Shown one piece after another: positions 21,636 to 32,814 of a stretch of DNA of 64,000 bases (positions within the stretch are counted from its first letter, which is position 1; each line of letters starts with the position of its first letter). The notes beneath the pieces were generated by a model. That model was not told the DNA's origin and searched no databases. It saw only the letters and a program-made list of their open reading frames with translations. This DNA is from Phlebotomus papatasi. Its lineage: Eukaryota; Arthropoda; Insecta; Diptera; Psychodidae. Both the position numbers and the translations under genes were made by a program. The stretch lies in contig NC_077223.1 in assembly GCF_024763615.1 (NCBI RefSeq), positions 92,876,627 through 92,940,626 on the forward strand, written 5' to 3'.

Positions 21636-22990
21636 CAGTGGGACCTCGATAGAGTCAACACCCGATAGAGTCAATCTCCATTAGAGTCAACATCTATTTT
21701 TTTTACTCTACGGACTCCGATAGAGTCAACTTGCACCTAAATTGACTCCGATAGAGTCAACTTTTCTTTTATTATTGAACTAATAATATTATATGATTTC
21801 AATATGATCTTTTCAAAATAAAAAACAGTCTTATTGTGTATCAACGTAACATCTTTGAACACAAGAAAAATATTTATGTAAGGACATGGTAATTTTGTGA
21901 TAAAATTCGTAGGTATATTAACCGTGTAGGGGAAAGTACTCTCCCTTCGAACGTTCATGCCTTCGAATAATGTGAATTTCTTTTATGTTTCCTAAAAGAC
22001 TTACATATAATTATGACATAATTATCAATAATTGATAATAAATTACTTAATATTTAATAGAAATGTGTGTAATTCTCTTAGAAAAACTAAAAGAAAATTC
22101 TCATTATTCGAAGACATGAACGTCTGAAGGGAGAGTACTTTCCCCTAATCATGAACAAAATAATTTTCTTTACGTGATTTTAAGCTTTTTGATTGATTGA
22201 AAGTTTTCTTGTCTTTTCTCTCTTGTCTTAAGATTTTTTGATTAGGTCTGTGATCACAATGTAAGAAATTTTGAGCCATCATTAATTTGAAAGTGAATAA
22301 TGTTATGGCAAAAACAAAAAAAAATATGAACTCGAATTACAAAAAAAACATACAGAATAATAGATTTTTTGAGTATAACATAGTGAAGAAACTTTTCTAA
22401 ATTTATTAAACTTTCGAACTTTTTAAAGACATTACTTCCTTGAAAAAAGTACATGACAAACTATCATAAAAATTTCACTTCTAAATAAAATGTGTAAATT
22501 TATTTAACCTTACGTTATTAATTTAAAATATCAGTATCTCAAAAGACAATTTGAATCAAAAATAAAAATAAGTAACAGAAAATTAAAATTTTTAAGCAAA
22601 AAAATTTTAAGCAAATTCATTAAAAAGGAATTGTCTGCGGATATGCAAATTTTCTTTATGCATAATGCCATTTCGCGGGTTTTTACGGTCCCGAAAATGT
22701 GCATATCCCCGGGACTGAATGCATTTACTAATAATAAAAATATTCTTAAAAATCATTCCTTAATCTTTAACTTTTGCCTAAACACACGACTTTTTTGGGC
22801 CAGAGGATATAGCATTTATGGATTAATTTAATAAAATATTCTACTATCTTGTTGAATTTATCAATGATCTAGTAAAAACATTAAATAATACCCCTTTATA
22901 TCAAAATTTCACATTTTAATTGATTTTTTCGGACTCCAATAGAGTCAACAGGCCTGGAAATAATTAGTTGACTCTATCGAGGTCCCACTG
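21636..22990. mobile_element. Non-autonomous pogo/Tc1-like element, TSD TA
   Basis: The ends are perfect inverted repeats for more than 20 bp: CAGTGGGACCTCGATAGAGT on the left, its complement on the right. TA flanks it at 21634-21635 and 22991-22992. The subterminal sequence repeats GATAGAGTCAAC five or so times on the left and twice on the right. At 1355 bp it has no transposase frame. The CAGTG start plus TA duplication fits the pogo/Tigger branch of Tc1/mariner. A younger MITE (21927-22147) sits inside it. Confidence 0.8.
21927..22147. mobile_element. MITE nested in pogo-like element
   Basis: The left end TAGGGGAAAGTACTCTCCCT and the right end are complementary. The next blocks (TCGAACGTTCATG against CATGAACGTCTGA) also pair. 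It is 221 bp and non-coding, and lies wholly inside 21636-22990, so it inserted later. Confidence 0.8.
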
Positions 22991-22992
22991 TA

Positions 22993-25029
22993 ATTGTTTT
23001 CCCAAAGTTGATCATTTTTCATCGGCCAAAAGTTTGTTGACACATTTTGAAAGTAACTCAAAATGGTCAAATACATACAGCTAACTTTTTTAATCCTATT
23101 AATTTTGAAGTTATATCATTTGAGAAGCAAATGATGAGTGTGCACATTTCTGAAGTTTGCAATGGTCTAATTAGGCATATATAAAAGTCATGATAAATAA
23201 ATAATAAAATTCAATTCAATTTATTAAATAAACAAATAGGACAAACTGTCCTCTGTACAGTGATTATCCCTATTCAATTAATTGTTTTCGATTTAAGGAG
23301 TGGCAGTCACAAAAAAGGTATCTCTTGTCAAATAAAGTATTGGTTAATCAGTCAGCTATTTGCAAAGTCTTTTGCCATTTTCCCACTTCTTTATGCACAA
23401 AAATGCCTATATACTGAATTTTTTTTAATAACCTGAATAACCTTTATCAGTTAATTATTAAATTCCAAACTTCAATTGTATGGTGAAAAACGGTCAGAAT
23501 AAAATATGCAAAAGATATGCATAATAACGTGAATTTTTGATAATATTCTGCATAAATTTTAAAAATATACTGACCTCATTTTGGCCACTAGAGCTCCATT
23601 TTTCTCGTCGATTGATGAAATGTTGAAGGAATATACAATTTTTATTATCTTTTATAAATAGTTCAAATGCAAATGTCCTACCATATAAATGATTTATTTA
23701 TATAGAATTTTAAGCATAAATGGCATATCTCTGTTTGTAAATAAGAAAATCAATACAGATCTTAACACATTTTTAGTTTTTTTTTTGGTGAATTTTCTTC
23801 TACAAAAAGTTTAAATGCACTTGAAATGGATCAAACTGAGAAAAAAAAAGCAATTGAGAGTGTACTCTCAATTAAATTTTCAAACAATTGAGAATTTATC
23901 TCTGAACTTCAATTCATGCTTCTCACGTTCATTAATCTCCATCTATTTACTGTGCTGGAGTACATTAAGGCACAAAATATTGATGAAGAGAGATGGAACA
24001 ACTGCATCTTGCCAAATATCCAATTAGATATAAACTCACTTATCATTTGTGTATTTTTTTTAATTCTTTTGCCAAAGAGTGAATACAGCAATATATAACT
24101 TTCAGAACATTATCTTTGTGTAATTTAGTTCAATTATTTTATTTATTTTCAAAAAAAAAATTATGTGGCTCTGAAATATGAGGCAATGTATTTCAGAAAA
24201 CCATATTGACGGTATACGACGGTAAATGCTATGGTTTTCTGGTAGCCTATTAAAACATACAAGTTATATATATGTTTCAGTATCCCTAACAAGATTTTTG
24301 ATGAAAGCTTTTGAGTAAAGTAAATTTCTTGTGAGTACATCAAAAAATTATCTGGTTTGTCGTAAAATTCCCCCCACCCCCCTTCAATTAACGTAATTTG
24401 AAGGGATTTACAATTTTGATAATACAACGCTTATGCTTATGCGACGAAAATATTAAAAGCAAATTTCGACGATAGCAAAGTCAAAGAATTTACCTAAAGG
24501 GAAATTTGTCTCAATGTATAGGTACTATAGTAGTATACATGGCATTAGAGATGAAGGGACTTTTATTAAACCCTCTCAGCTTTTCCACAATTAAACAAAA
24601 TATATATGAAATCCCCTCTATATTTTTCTTCACATTTTCCTATTCATGAATCTTTCCACGCAAAGCTCAAGAGAAAATTTTAACTCGGTGAATTTTCATA
24701 CTTCAGGAAATTATTCAGAAATTCATTGGAAACTTTGTCCCACTATGTGAATAAAATTCACACATAAAGACTAGAAGGCAATTTCATACATTTTGTTGCT
24801 ATAGAATAAACATTAAAAAAAATTAAATATTAAGTCAAACATTATTGTTCCGATATTAGAGAACAGTATTACATTAAACCTTGACTTTTAATGAGAGGAT
24901 GTAAAAAATATGGATGATAATTTTACTAAATTTATATAAAAATCTTTATATAAAACTTAACGATTTTAGAATTTTACTGAATGATAAAGTCTACAAGTTT
25001 AAAGAATATTAATGTGGTAATGAAACTTT
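22993..25029. other. AT-rich non-coding sequence
   Basis: No gene or RNA is recognised. Near 23022 there is an unpaired Tc1-like end (CGGCCAAAAGTTTGTTGACA). The short frames around 23815-24427 overlap on both strands and have no motif. Confidence 0.5.
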
Positions 25030-25249
25030 TACCGTAGATGCGGGTGATTCTGCCATCCAGAAAGGAGTTTGTCACCCAGATTTTTGCTTTTAAATCTAGC
25101 ACTTAAGGATGATCTTTACCGATCAGACATGGTATATAGAATCGCTAAAGATCATCTTTAAATGCTAAAATTAAAGAAAAGCTTAGGAATATCAGGGATC
25201 CGGGTCGCAATGTCACTCTCAGAAGGAAAAATTATCCACATCTACGGTA
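25030..25249. mobile_element. MITE, TIR ACCGTAGATGCGGGTGATT
   Basis: The left end TACCGTAGATGCGGGTGATT pairs with the right end, whose complement is ACCGTAGATGTGGATAATT. Inner GATGATCTTTA and AAGATCATCTTTA blocks are also inverted. About 220 bp, non-coding, TA at the borders. Confidence 0.7.
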
Positions 25250-25282
25250 CTAATTGTACTTCACTGAGCTAAAAAGATGTAT

Positions 25283-25466
25283 AGGGGAAACTGGGGTATC
25301 ACCAAACACTAATTTTTATTTCTAAACTACTTGGACTATCTTGATCATTTCTTCAGTGGACAAGCATCCCTATTGACTAAAAATTTCTATAAGTCTTGTC
25401 TTCTGAAGTCGAAAATCTGATTAAAAAATCGCTACCCCGTATTTGGTGATGCCCCAGTTTTCCCTA
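25283..25466. mobile_element. MITE, TIR TAGGGGAAACTGGGG (copy 4, deleted)
   Basis: Same family as 10936-11151 but shorter (184 bp). The left arm has lost the repeated CACCACC block, reading CTGGGGTATCACCAAACACT. The loop still has CTTCAGTGGACAAGCATCCC. Non-coding. Confidence 0.75.
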
Positions 25467-25650
25467 CGTCAATACTTTCCAATCTCTCTTATACCAGCAG
25501 ATATAGAGAATTGTGGTCAATAATAAATAAAGTATCCTTGAGGGCAATGTCTAGTGTTGATCATCTATTATGCGCCATTTACAGCTTAAGCTTTGTTCTT
25601 GCAAGCAACCCCTTTATAAAATAGGGGAGGGTGAAGCAGTATCACTCAGA

Positions 25651-25993
25651 CACTGGGAAAAATCCGAAAAAGTTAAAATAACATTCCGAAAATGTTAATT
25701 TTACCCTGCAGTATTGATCCAAAATCGGTGTAAATATTACCCTTTTTAGGTGTATTGGGGGTTAAAGTAATCCTTTTTCATGTTAATTTCACTCTTAAAA
25801 AGGTGTAAAATTAACATTAAAAAATGTTGATATATTTTTACACCTAAAAAGTCAATTTTAAGCGCAAAATTGACATGAAAAAGGGTAATTTTAACCCATA
25901 ATACACCTAAAAAACACAATATTTACACCGATTTCGAGGGTAAAATAAACATTTCCGGAATGTTATTTTAACTTTTTCGGATTTCTCTCAGTG
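25651..25993. mobile_element. MITE with CACTGAG ends (copy 2, enlarged)
   Basis: It runs from CACTGGGAAAAATCCGAAAA to TTTCGGATTTCTCTCAGTG and is nearly palindromic overall. It carries two sets of the TTAACATTTCCGG and TACACCTAAAA blocks, so it is ~90 bp longer than the 253-254 bp copies at 2207 and 50262. It interrupts sequence that starts TAGGGGAGGG at 25622. Non-coding. Confidence 0.7.
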
Positions 25994-26150
25994 TTGGGCA
26001 TAAATGACCACGCCCCCCCACTTGTCCGTTGTCCCGTGCCCCATGTAGAGCAGAAGATTTAATGTCGGCAAGTCCGCTTACCATTGACGTGGCCCATTTT
26101 TGGGCAAGACAAACTTAATTTTAGGCCTCGACACGATTATTAATAATAAA

Positions 26151-26295
26151 AGGGGAAGGCGGGACCAATTAAGGGCGACTTTTAAAAATAAAGTTGTGAA
26201 ATAACAAAATAAATCTAATGTAATGAAAAGCGTAATGTAGCGAGTTAGTCTTAAAGTAAAATTTTAGCTGCGTGAAACTGCAAAGCCTTCCCCTA
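26151..26295. mobile_element. Short MITE, TIR AGGGGAAGGC
   Basis: AGGGGAAGGCGGGACC on the left pairs imperfectly with GCAAAGCCTTCCCCT on the right. About 145 bp, non-coding. Its arms are shorter than in most others here, so the call is moderate. Confidence 0.5.
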
Positions 26296-26299
26296 TATC

Positions 26300-27690
26300 G
26301 AAATAAAATCAAGAAATACATATGAAATTCGTATTAGCACGATTTAACAACTTTTACCTGAATTTTATCTGTTATTTTAAAAATTCTATAACTAGAAATT
26401 GAAATATAGATTCAATGGACCTATGTGCTTCCCTAATTCCTGGCTTTTGAAAGAACAGTATAAAATTGTTCCTAGAAGTAAATATCACGAGGTACAAGGG
26501 CATATGTTTGCATATAAAAGCCAATATTGAAGTTAAAACTTTTGTCAAATATTAATCAAATTTCTGATACATTTTCATGCACGATGCGTTTGATATCAAA
26601 GGAAAATTTATTATTTAATTGAATTTCGAATGTCCTCAATTTTATTGTGGTACAGAGTCATGCTGGGAAGCCCTTACATGAAAATTGTGAGACAGCCAAT
26701 TATTGTCCACGTGTAGGAATGCCTTAGAGTAGACTTCTATGTCATAAATTGAATTATATCACTCTTTAGAGCTATCCTACGTGTGTGATACTTGAAAAGT
26801 TTCATCGCACAATAAAGAGGCACAATGGACCCATTTTCCATTACATCACACAACACTATAAAATATAATTTACCATATCGTCACCATGATATTTTATAAT
26901 GAAATTGTTTCAAAAGAAAAGTAAGTTTTACTGAACTTCTGGAGTTTCGTATTCAAACTTTGAAGATAGTAAAGTTTCTTCCTTTTTGTCCAGTTGTCAT
27001 TTAAGAAAAAAAAGATTATTCCGACCCAGAATTCTCAATAACCGTGTTATACAAATGTTTGCACGTGTAGAATTACATCTGCCGAAATGTCATTTCCAAA
27101 GATGTGTTGTAGTATCAATAAATCTTATTTGTGCTAAACACGTGTATCCAGTTGAAATTACACAAAATTTTCACTCTACATGGCTTTACAAATGTTATTT
27201 GAATTAACCTCATTCACATTCATGCTCATTGTGTGCTATTTATTCAATTCTATGATTATATCAACAGAATCAACAGAATGGCCAGAGTAATTGCATGTTT
27301 TCCACAGACATATGAGTAGTGTTAGGAGACAGTTGGGGTCAATATATTATTTGTGGGATACAAAATAATTAAACGTTTACATAATAACGACCAAAAAAAC
27401 AAGTTACTGAATTTCTATCAGAGTGTTCTCACAATGAACAATAACATTGGTGCTTTCCATATTCAGAAGTATTAAAAATTTATTAAAGTTTTGCTGATAT
27501 AAAACAGAATATTTTTATAAAGTCAATTCGAAAGTCGAAATATACATAACATTTAGAAAAATAACACATTAAAGTGCATCATTTTATGCAAAATAATTTA
27601 TTCATTTTTATAGCTCGAATTCAACAGAAAGAACAGATACAATCGCTCGATTTTTTCATCCCCTAAATTTTTACTTTCTAATCCCGGACA
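26300..27690. other. AT-rich non-coding sequence
   Basis: No gene, RNA or repeat with clear ends. The 73-codon frame at 26986-27207 has no motif. Confidence 0.5.
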
Positions 27691-27694
27691 GCAG

Positions 27695-27885
27695 GTGTTT
27701 CAGACGATATCTGTCACACTGTTTGTCCGTCCATCCAACTGCCGGTTTTTTCGGCAATGCACACACAGAGCACAAACGGTTGGAGATAGAGACGTAGGAT
27801 CTTCGGAGGACCTCCTTGAGTCGACCCTGAGAACATTAATATGCCCCTTATATTCACCCTCTTCATCCTCTTTTTTGCATTTTTG
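27695..27885 (+). repeat. Dispersed GTTTGTCCGTCC repeat fragment
   Basis: Contains CACTGTTTGTCCGTCCATCC, then AACGGTTGGAGATAGAGACG, TCTTCGGAGGACC and TCGACCCTGAGAACATTAAT. This is the same order as at 31645-31900. The overlapping 77- and 82-codon frames on opposite strands are repeat translations. Confidence 0.6.
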
Positions 27886-28141
27886 GATACACGCAGAGAA
27901 ATCTTCGACTAAAATTAAGAAATTTTCACACAAATTGTACTAGAATTGGGGTAAATTTTGCTTCAAGTAATTCGATTTCTTAATTTTAGGTTAAATTAAT
28001 AAAAATTGCCTAAAAGGTTGTAAGATTAATTTAAGTAACAAATGGATAATTTTTTTTAATCTTTATATCATTTTAGAATATTACGGATTAATAATAGTTT
28101 TAAAAAAAACAAAAAAAAAGTTTAAAATAGTTTTAAAATAG

Positions 28142-28418
28142 AGCACTCAATGGGTCAAGTGGTAGAGCACTCGCTCTATGATGCAAGTGTCCCGGGTTCG
28201 AATTTCCTTTAGGTCACCAGGAATTTTTCTGGCGTTAAAGGTGTTCGGAGTTCGGATTGCATCCAGTAAGCTTCACTGCACTTGATTTCACGTGGCATGT
28301 CACTGACAATATTATCCCGTATAAGAAAAAAAAATATTGTAAGTCTAGAAATCCCCTTGCGGGAAGGCCTAGTTTCTTCATGGAATATGGTGCTAAGCAT
28401 TATTATTATTTTCAATGG
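28142..28418 (+). mobile_element. tRNA-derived SINE with target duplication
   Basis: The first ~70 bp look like a tRNA head. A box-like TGGTAGAGCACTCG is followed ~30 bp on by GGTTCGAATTTCC, which fits the RNA polymerase III B box. An unrelated ~180-bp body follows, ending with GGGAAGGCCTAGTTTCTTC and a tail of ATT repeats. The direct repeat TTTAAAATAG flanks it at 28132-28141 and 28419-28428, as expected for LINE-driven insertion. No tRNA gene is called, because the cloverleaf does not close. Confidence 0.8.
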
Positions 28419-28439
28419 TTTAAAATAGGGTTATTCCTA

Positions 28440-28700
28440 AAATATCGAGAAGATCAATTTTAGTAATTGAAGGATTAATAAGTAACTATCAGGATTGCTT
28501 TTAGAATGTCCAAGGGGTGAATTTTAGTAGCATGAGGGGTTTATTTTAGTAACTTTCGGGATTGATTTGAGAACACGATGAGAGTAAATTTTAGTAATGT
28601 AGGGGGTTAATCTTAGTAGCCTGTGAGGTTAATTTTAGTGACTGGAGGGTTAATATTAGTACATTTTAGTATTAATTTTAGTAACATGTAAGTTTAAGGA
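28440..28700. repeat. Degenerate ~26-32 bp tandem repeat
   Basis: About eight imperfect units of the form GGTTAATTTTAGTAAC plus a variable GTGAGG-like stretch follow each other. Spacing is irregular, so this is an old minisatellite. It follows the SINE. Confidence 0.6.
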
Positions 28701-28872
28701 CAAAAATTTAAAACAATTCTTTTGAATATTACACATAAGTAAAAGTAAAATTAACTATATGATATAGTTACTCAAAAATTACAACGAAAAAGTAAATTTA
28801 ACAACAATTCGAGTAAGTTTTAGTCATTCTTTTCTTAGTAAATTTATTCGTTAGGTATCTATTTTTTTTACA

Positions 28873-29034
28873 TAGGGGGAAGTGGGGCACCTTTGAAAGT
28901 GGGGCACCTTTTAAATTGGGATTTCTAAATTGGGAAGCTAAATTACATTATGATATGGCTCAGTTTCATTTCAATAGGAAAAAAATCTCTTTTTCAAAGG
29001 TGCCCTACTTTCAAAGGTGCCCCACTTCCCCCTA
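28873..29034. mobile_element. MITE, TIR TAGGGGGAAGTGGGGCACC
   Basis: A 162-bp palindrome: TAGGGGGAAGTGGGGCACCT on the left and its complement on the right, followed by paired TTTGAAAGT/CTTTCAAA. A relative is at 63669-63846. Non-coding. Confidence 0.8.
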
Positions 29035-29367
29035 GTGTCTTGACTTGTGCATTTGATTTTTTCAGCTCCAATGCCAAAAAGTATTCTGCGAGAGAAAGTT
29101 GCATACTTTTTTGCTTGGCTCCGGTTATTTTATATCGAAGACGAAATACGTAATAATTAGCTACTTCAACGCCTCTGAAAAGTTTTCTGCTGCGATTTGT
29201 ATTCCATCGTTGTGTATTGAGACCTTCTTCATTGATTTACTTTCAAGTATGAAAGGCTGGACAGACTTTCTATTGACAGACGCCGCCTCATATCTCTTGT
29301 CTATTTTTTTTATATTCGGAGAAGTTCCTGATTTGCAGCAAGACTCCTTCTTGACTATCTTTTATAG

Positions 29368-29518
29368 TAGGGGAGAAATCCTATGCTTTGCACGGTCCCA
29401 AGCTTTATAATGATTATTTTTTTCCTGTTTTTCAATAAATATGACTCATCTCACCCAAATTTTAAAAAATAGTCGTTATAAAGCTTGGAATCGTGCAAAG
29501 CATGGACACTTTCCCCTA
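29368..29518. mobile_element. MITE with GCTTCGTACGA-type ends (copy 2)
   Basis: TAGGGGAGAAATCCTATGCT at the left and ...AAAGCATGGACACTTTCCCCTA at the right (written here only in part) are inverted. Inner CCCAAGCTTTATAA and TTATAAAGCTTGG pair exactly. 151 bp, non-coding. Confidence 0.75.
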
Positions 29519-29639
29519 TATTTGATCATCTTTCCATTTACCTTCCCAATATCCGGCTTCAAAATGCCATAACGCATTTTGAAAATGAGAAAATCTCGGG
29601 TATCTGAAAATACATTAAAATAAATATTAATTTAAAAGA

Positions 29640-29785
29640 TTGAGATATACCTACAAATTGATTTATGAATCGGTTAAGAACCGGTAAACAGTAAATGATG
29701 TAAAAAGTACTTTTGAGGTATAACATGTAAGTCACGTGTTCGAACAGTTCGCATCGCAGGGTCTGGGACGCTTTGCTATCCCTTT
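29640..29785 (+). repeat. Dispersed GAACCGGTAAAC repeat fragment
   Basis: Reads GAATCGGTTAAGAACCGGTA, then AGTACTTTTGAGGTATA and GGGACGCTTTGCTATCCC, matching the end of 16880-17235. Non-coding. Confidence 0.5.
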
Positions 29786-30049
29786 TATGAAAACGACTTC
29801 AATACCCAATTTGCAATTTAGAGATAAACCTGCCCCACCTTTCCCTACTTTCGACCTTCCATAACTTCTAAAAAAAATAATACTCCCTCTTTTCCGAAAA
29901 AATCGTATGTTTAATTAATTCTATGTCTATTTAAATAAATTTAAAGCAATTTTTAGTTTGGTTTATATTCTGCGTTGTGTTTAAGATCAATATCTCTTAC
30001 TACATAACTTGGGTTTTTTGGCGTCTAGACAGGTAGTATACGGCTGAGC

Positions 30050-30320
30050 CAGCCAAAATCTCGAACGCCAAAATCCCGAAAGAGCCAAAATCCCGAAAGA
30101 GCCAAAATCTCTAAAGCCAAAATCCCGAATGTTCAAAATCCTGAAAGGGATGAAATTATATCCAGGATAATATGTAGAATAATTTTCCAAGACACAGAAC
30201 ATTTCCCTTTGCCTCCAGCAAGCGCGGGTGCAATCTTGAGAATAGCTATAACAGATTTAAGAATTCGGGATTTTGACTTTCAGGATTTCGGCCCATTCGG
30301 GATCGGGATTTTGGCCGGGA
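30050..30320 (+). mobile_element. AAAATCCCGAA element (copy 1)
   Basis: The left end is a run of a ~15-bp repeat, GCCAAAATCCCGAAA, five units long. The right end carries the inverse (CGGGATTTTGGC, GGGATTTTGAC). The middle shares CTTTGCCTCCAGCA and AGACACAGAA with the inverted copy at 59119-59317. It is a non-autonomous element whose terminus has been amplified into a minisatellite. Confidence 0.65.
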
Positions 30321-30324
30321 TCTA

Positions 30325-31640
30325 GCATACAGATAGAAAAATATCACTAAACTTGTGATATTTACTTTCCACAAAATTTGAAAATTCTAAAATTTTGTTA
30401 TTAAAATTACTTTCTTTATAATATTTGAAAAAAACACTTTAACGCTTAGGCGACAATGTTGTATGAAAGCGACTATAACATAATTCGATATAAATAAAGG
30501 GCGAGATATTTAGATAGCCAACAATCAAGAATAGAATGATAGATGTTGTACTCTCTGACTCTGATATTAAGCCTTGATTCTAGCAATAATATTGTTATCC
30601 AATTACTTTTACCCGAGTGATGGAAAGCTATTAATTATAGTTAAAAACACTGCGCTAAGAGCGGTAAGAAACCCATTAGTTCGAACCAGGTAATAAACAA
30701 TTCCTAATTGTTTCTAAGTATATGTAAACACAATCATATGTTATTTAAAATGCATTATCAATGTGATATACAGTGCTTATAGACAGATAAATGTATTCAT
30801 GTAATTCAGTTCACAATCTGTATTATAAAATTTAATGTTTTTTTCTTTCCTGCTATTTTACAGTCATTTGGCATTTGGTGGTTTTCACCCAATTGAACAC
30901 AATACCATCCACAATAAACTCGAATTAATAATTGAAAATAATCACAATTCATGACAGATAATCGATATATAGTTGACGCAAAACATTTTGTGTGCGGAAA
31001 CACTCGACCGAAAAGCTATGCCCTGGGGGAAAATTTTTCTTTGCTAATTTTTCATAAGAAGTACATAATATATCAGTAACAATGGGGACTTTCTTCTCAA
31101 CCATTGCTAAAATATCTATACATATACGTAACATAACTTATGTATACAGTGTACAAAATTGCTCGTAGACCACTTATCGTATTATTGGGGAGAAGAAAAA
31201 AACTCCACAGCAATAACTTTTTCTCTGCAAAATGTATTAATCATGGCAATTTTAATTAATTTCGCATGTGAAGACATCTTATTTGAAAATCTATTTTTGT
31301 AAATAAATAAAAGGAATTATAGCATTAATTCCTTAGAGACTTTAAGAAATTAAACAGGACACAAACGATCTGGTAAATAATGAAATAAAATATAAAAATA
31401 AGGCCTATTAAATGTGCGTAGATAAGTTCTAGGTAAAGACGCGTCAATGCTTCTCGAATAACGATAACGTTTTTGTAACAAATTTTTTAGAAAAATAATA
31501 CTTCCAAAATTCTGAATTTTAAAATTAAACAGAGAAAATTTATAAAACAACACATGAAGAACTTTTTGTACAAGATTAATTCAAAATATTCAGAATTTAA
31601 TGCTTTTAATACTTCTAATAGTTAATAGTTTAATACTTAA
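30325..31640. other. AT-rich non-coding sequence
   Basis: No gene, RNA or clear repeat. Small minus frames at 30806-31134 have no motif. Confidence 0.5.
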
Positions 31641-31644
31641 TAGA

Positions 31645-31900
31645 TGTCATACTGTTTGTCCGTATGTCTGGGTGTCATCAGCTCTAGAGACTAAACGGTT
31701 AGAGATAGGGACTTAGGACCTTCGGAGGGTTTCCCATAGGTCAACCCTGGGATCACTAACACGCTCTTCATTTTCCGCTTTTTTCAAAAGCGTTGTCGTT
31801 CGATTTTTCATTTTCGGATATGTTTCAGAGATTATCCAGGTGAACATTTCGTCCATATATGAAAATACCATTGAATCATTCCTAATAACGGGTTTTTAAA
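31645..31900 (+). repeat. Dispersed GTTTGTCCGT repeat, fullest copy
   Basis: Runs ACTGTTTGTCCGTATGTCTG, CTCTAGAGACTAAACGGTTA, ACCTTCGGAGGG, GGTCAACCCTGGGATCAC, then TTTCGGATATGTTTCAG and CATTTCGTCCATATATG. It is the best guide to the family's order. No frame of note. Confidence 0.6.
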
Positions 31901-31916
31901 GTCGTTATCATCATCA

Positions 31917-32124
31917 TTTTCAAACGTTTATCCGTATTGGAATCACGATCCCATGACATCCAGTTTAGCAGCCCATGCCGTCTCAGGAAGATTTTCGCAG
32001 TCGATCTAAAGGCGCCCCAACGTAAGTTCTTGAATTTGATTCAGCCACTTTGTCCTACGTGTGCCCTAAAGTCGAGGTCTCCTAACAATGGCTTGCATAG
32101 CTTTTTTGGAGAATATTTCAAGCG
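31917..32124 (-). pseudogene. RTE-type retroposon 3' end, minus strand
   Basis: Reverse-complemented, this gives HRLKYSPKKAMQAIV followed by a degraded C-terminal tail and 3' UTR. It parallels the plus-strand fragment at 32128-32361 block for block (AAGCTATGCAAGCCATTGT is shared in inverted form). It carries stops and base changes. It forms one arm of a hairpin centred near 32125. Confidence 0.7.
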
Positions 32125-32127
32125 TGA

Positions 32128-32361
32128 AAGATTCCCCAGAAAAGCTATGCAAGCCATTGTGAGGAAACGTCGACCTCAAGGCAGACGTAGGACAAGGTGG
32201 CTGAATAAAATTCAGGATCTTGCGTGGGAGCGCCTTGGGATCGAACCCGAACATCTTCCTGAAGTGGCGGAGGATCGATAATCGTGGGCTGCTAATTTGG
32301 ATATCATGGGCCCGCGACCCCAATAGGGATAAGCGGTTGAAAATGAATGAATGAATGAATC
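32128..32361 (+). mobile_element. RTE-type retroposon 3' end with GAAT tail
   Basis: Encodes ERFPRKAMQAIVRKRRPQG, then RTRWLNKIQDLAWERLGI and EPEHLPEVAEDR before a stop. This is the carboxy end of an RTE-like ORF2. The 3' UTR has GGGCCCGCGACCCCAATAGG and GATAAGCGG, ending in a GAAT repeat tail (32342-32361). Short simple-repeat tails instead of poly(A) are characteristic of RTE elements. The same 3' UTR is at 58920-58984. Confidence 0.8.
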
Positions 32362-32767
32362 TTTCAAGCGATGAACATGACCATACCATTGAAGTTGTGA
32401 TCTATCGATTCGAAGAAGTAACATCTCGACTCTTAGCGCCTCACGAACGGCTACGTTCCTCACTAGATACAAGCGAATGACTCCTTTAATCGCCTGGAGG
32501 TATCTCATCTCGGCAGCTGGTACTCGCAAATTCACTTTTTCGGTCATTACCCAAATCTCATAACCATAAGTGAGAATAGGAATAAACACGGCTTTGAAAA
32601 TCGGTAATTTATACAACCGACTACGCTCGGCCTTCCTCATCACGCTTCTGCCAAGCTCCCTCAGTACCACTATCCTTGACCAGAATTCTGCGTCTATATG
32701 TCCATCACTCGTGAACAAAACCCCGAAATACTTGAACTCCTTAACTTTTTCAATGGTTTCTCACTAA
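32362..32767 (-). pseudogene. RTE-type reverse transcriptase C-terminal part
   Basis: The minus strand reads EFKYFGVLFTSDGHIDAEFW, PILTYGYEIWVMTEK, AAEMRYLQAIKGV and LLLRIDRSQLQWYGHVHRLKD. This is the region after the reverse transcriptase palm in RTE/CR1-type elements. It stops matching exactly where the GAAT tail of the plus-strand fragment begins. The 168-codon frame over 32212-32718 is therefore chimeric: ~120 real residues, then antisense of the other fragment. Upstream catalytic motifs are absent. Confidence 0.8.
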
Positions 32768-32814
32768 CGTAAAGTGCATTGTACAGGTTGTCGGAAGATT
32801 CCCATTACCTCAGA

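Noticed and set aside
28142..28212. A genuine tRNA gene
   Set aside because: The B box is good, but acceptor and D arms do not pair, and the segment continues into a SINE body with target duplications.
29099..29410. 103-aa plus-strand protein
   Set aside because: No recognised motif, and it runs into the MITE at 29368-29518; probably a chance frame.
32212..32718. 168-aa continuous protein
   Set aside because: Only ~120 residues are retroposon reverse transcriptase; the rest is antisense of an opposed fragment.
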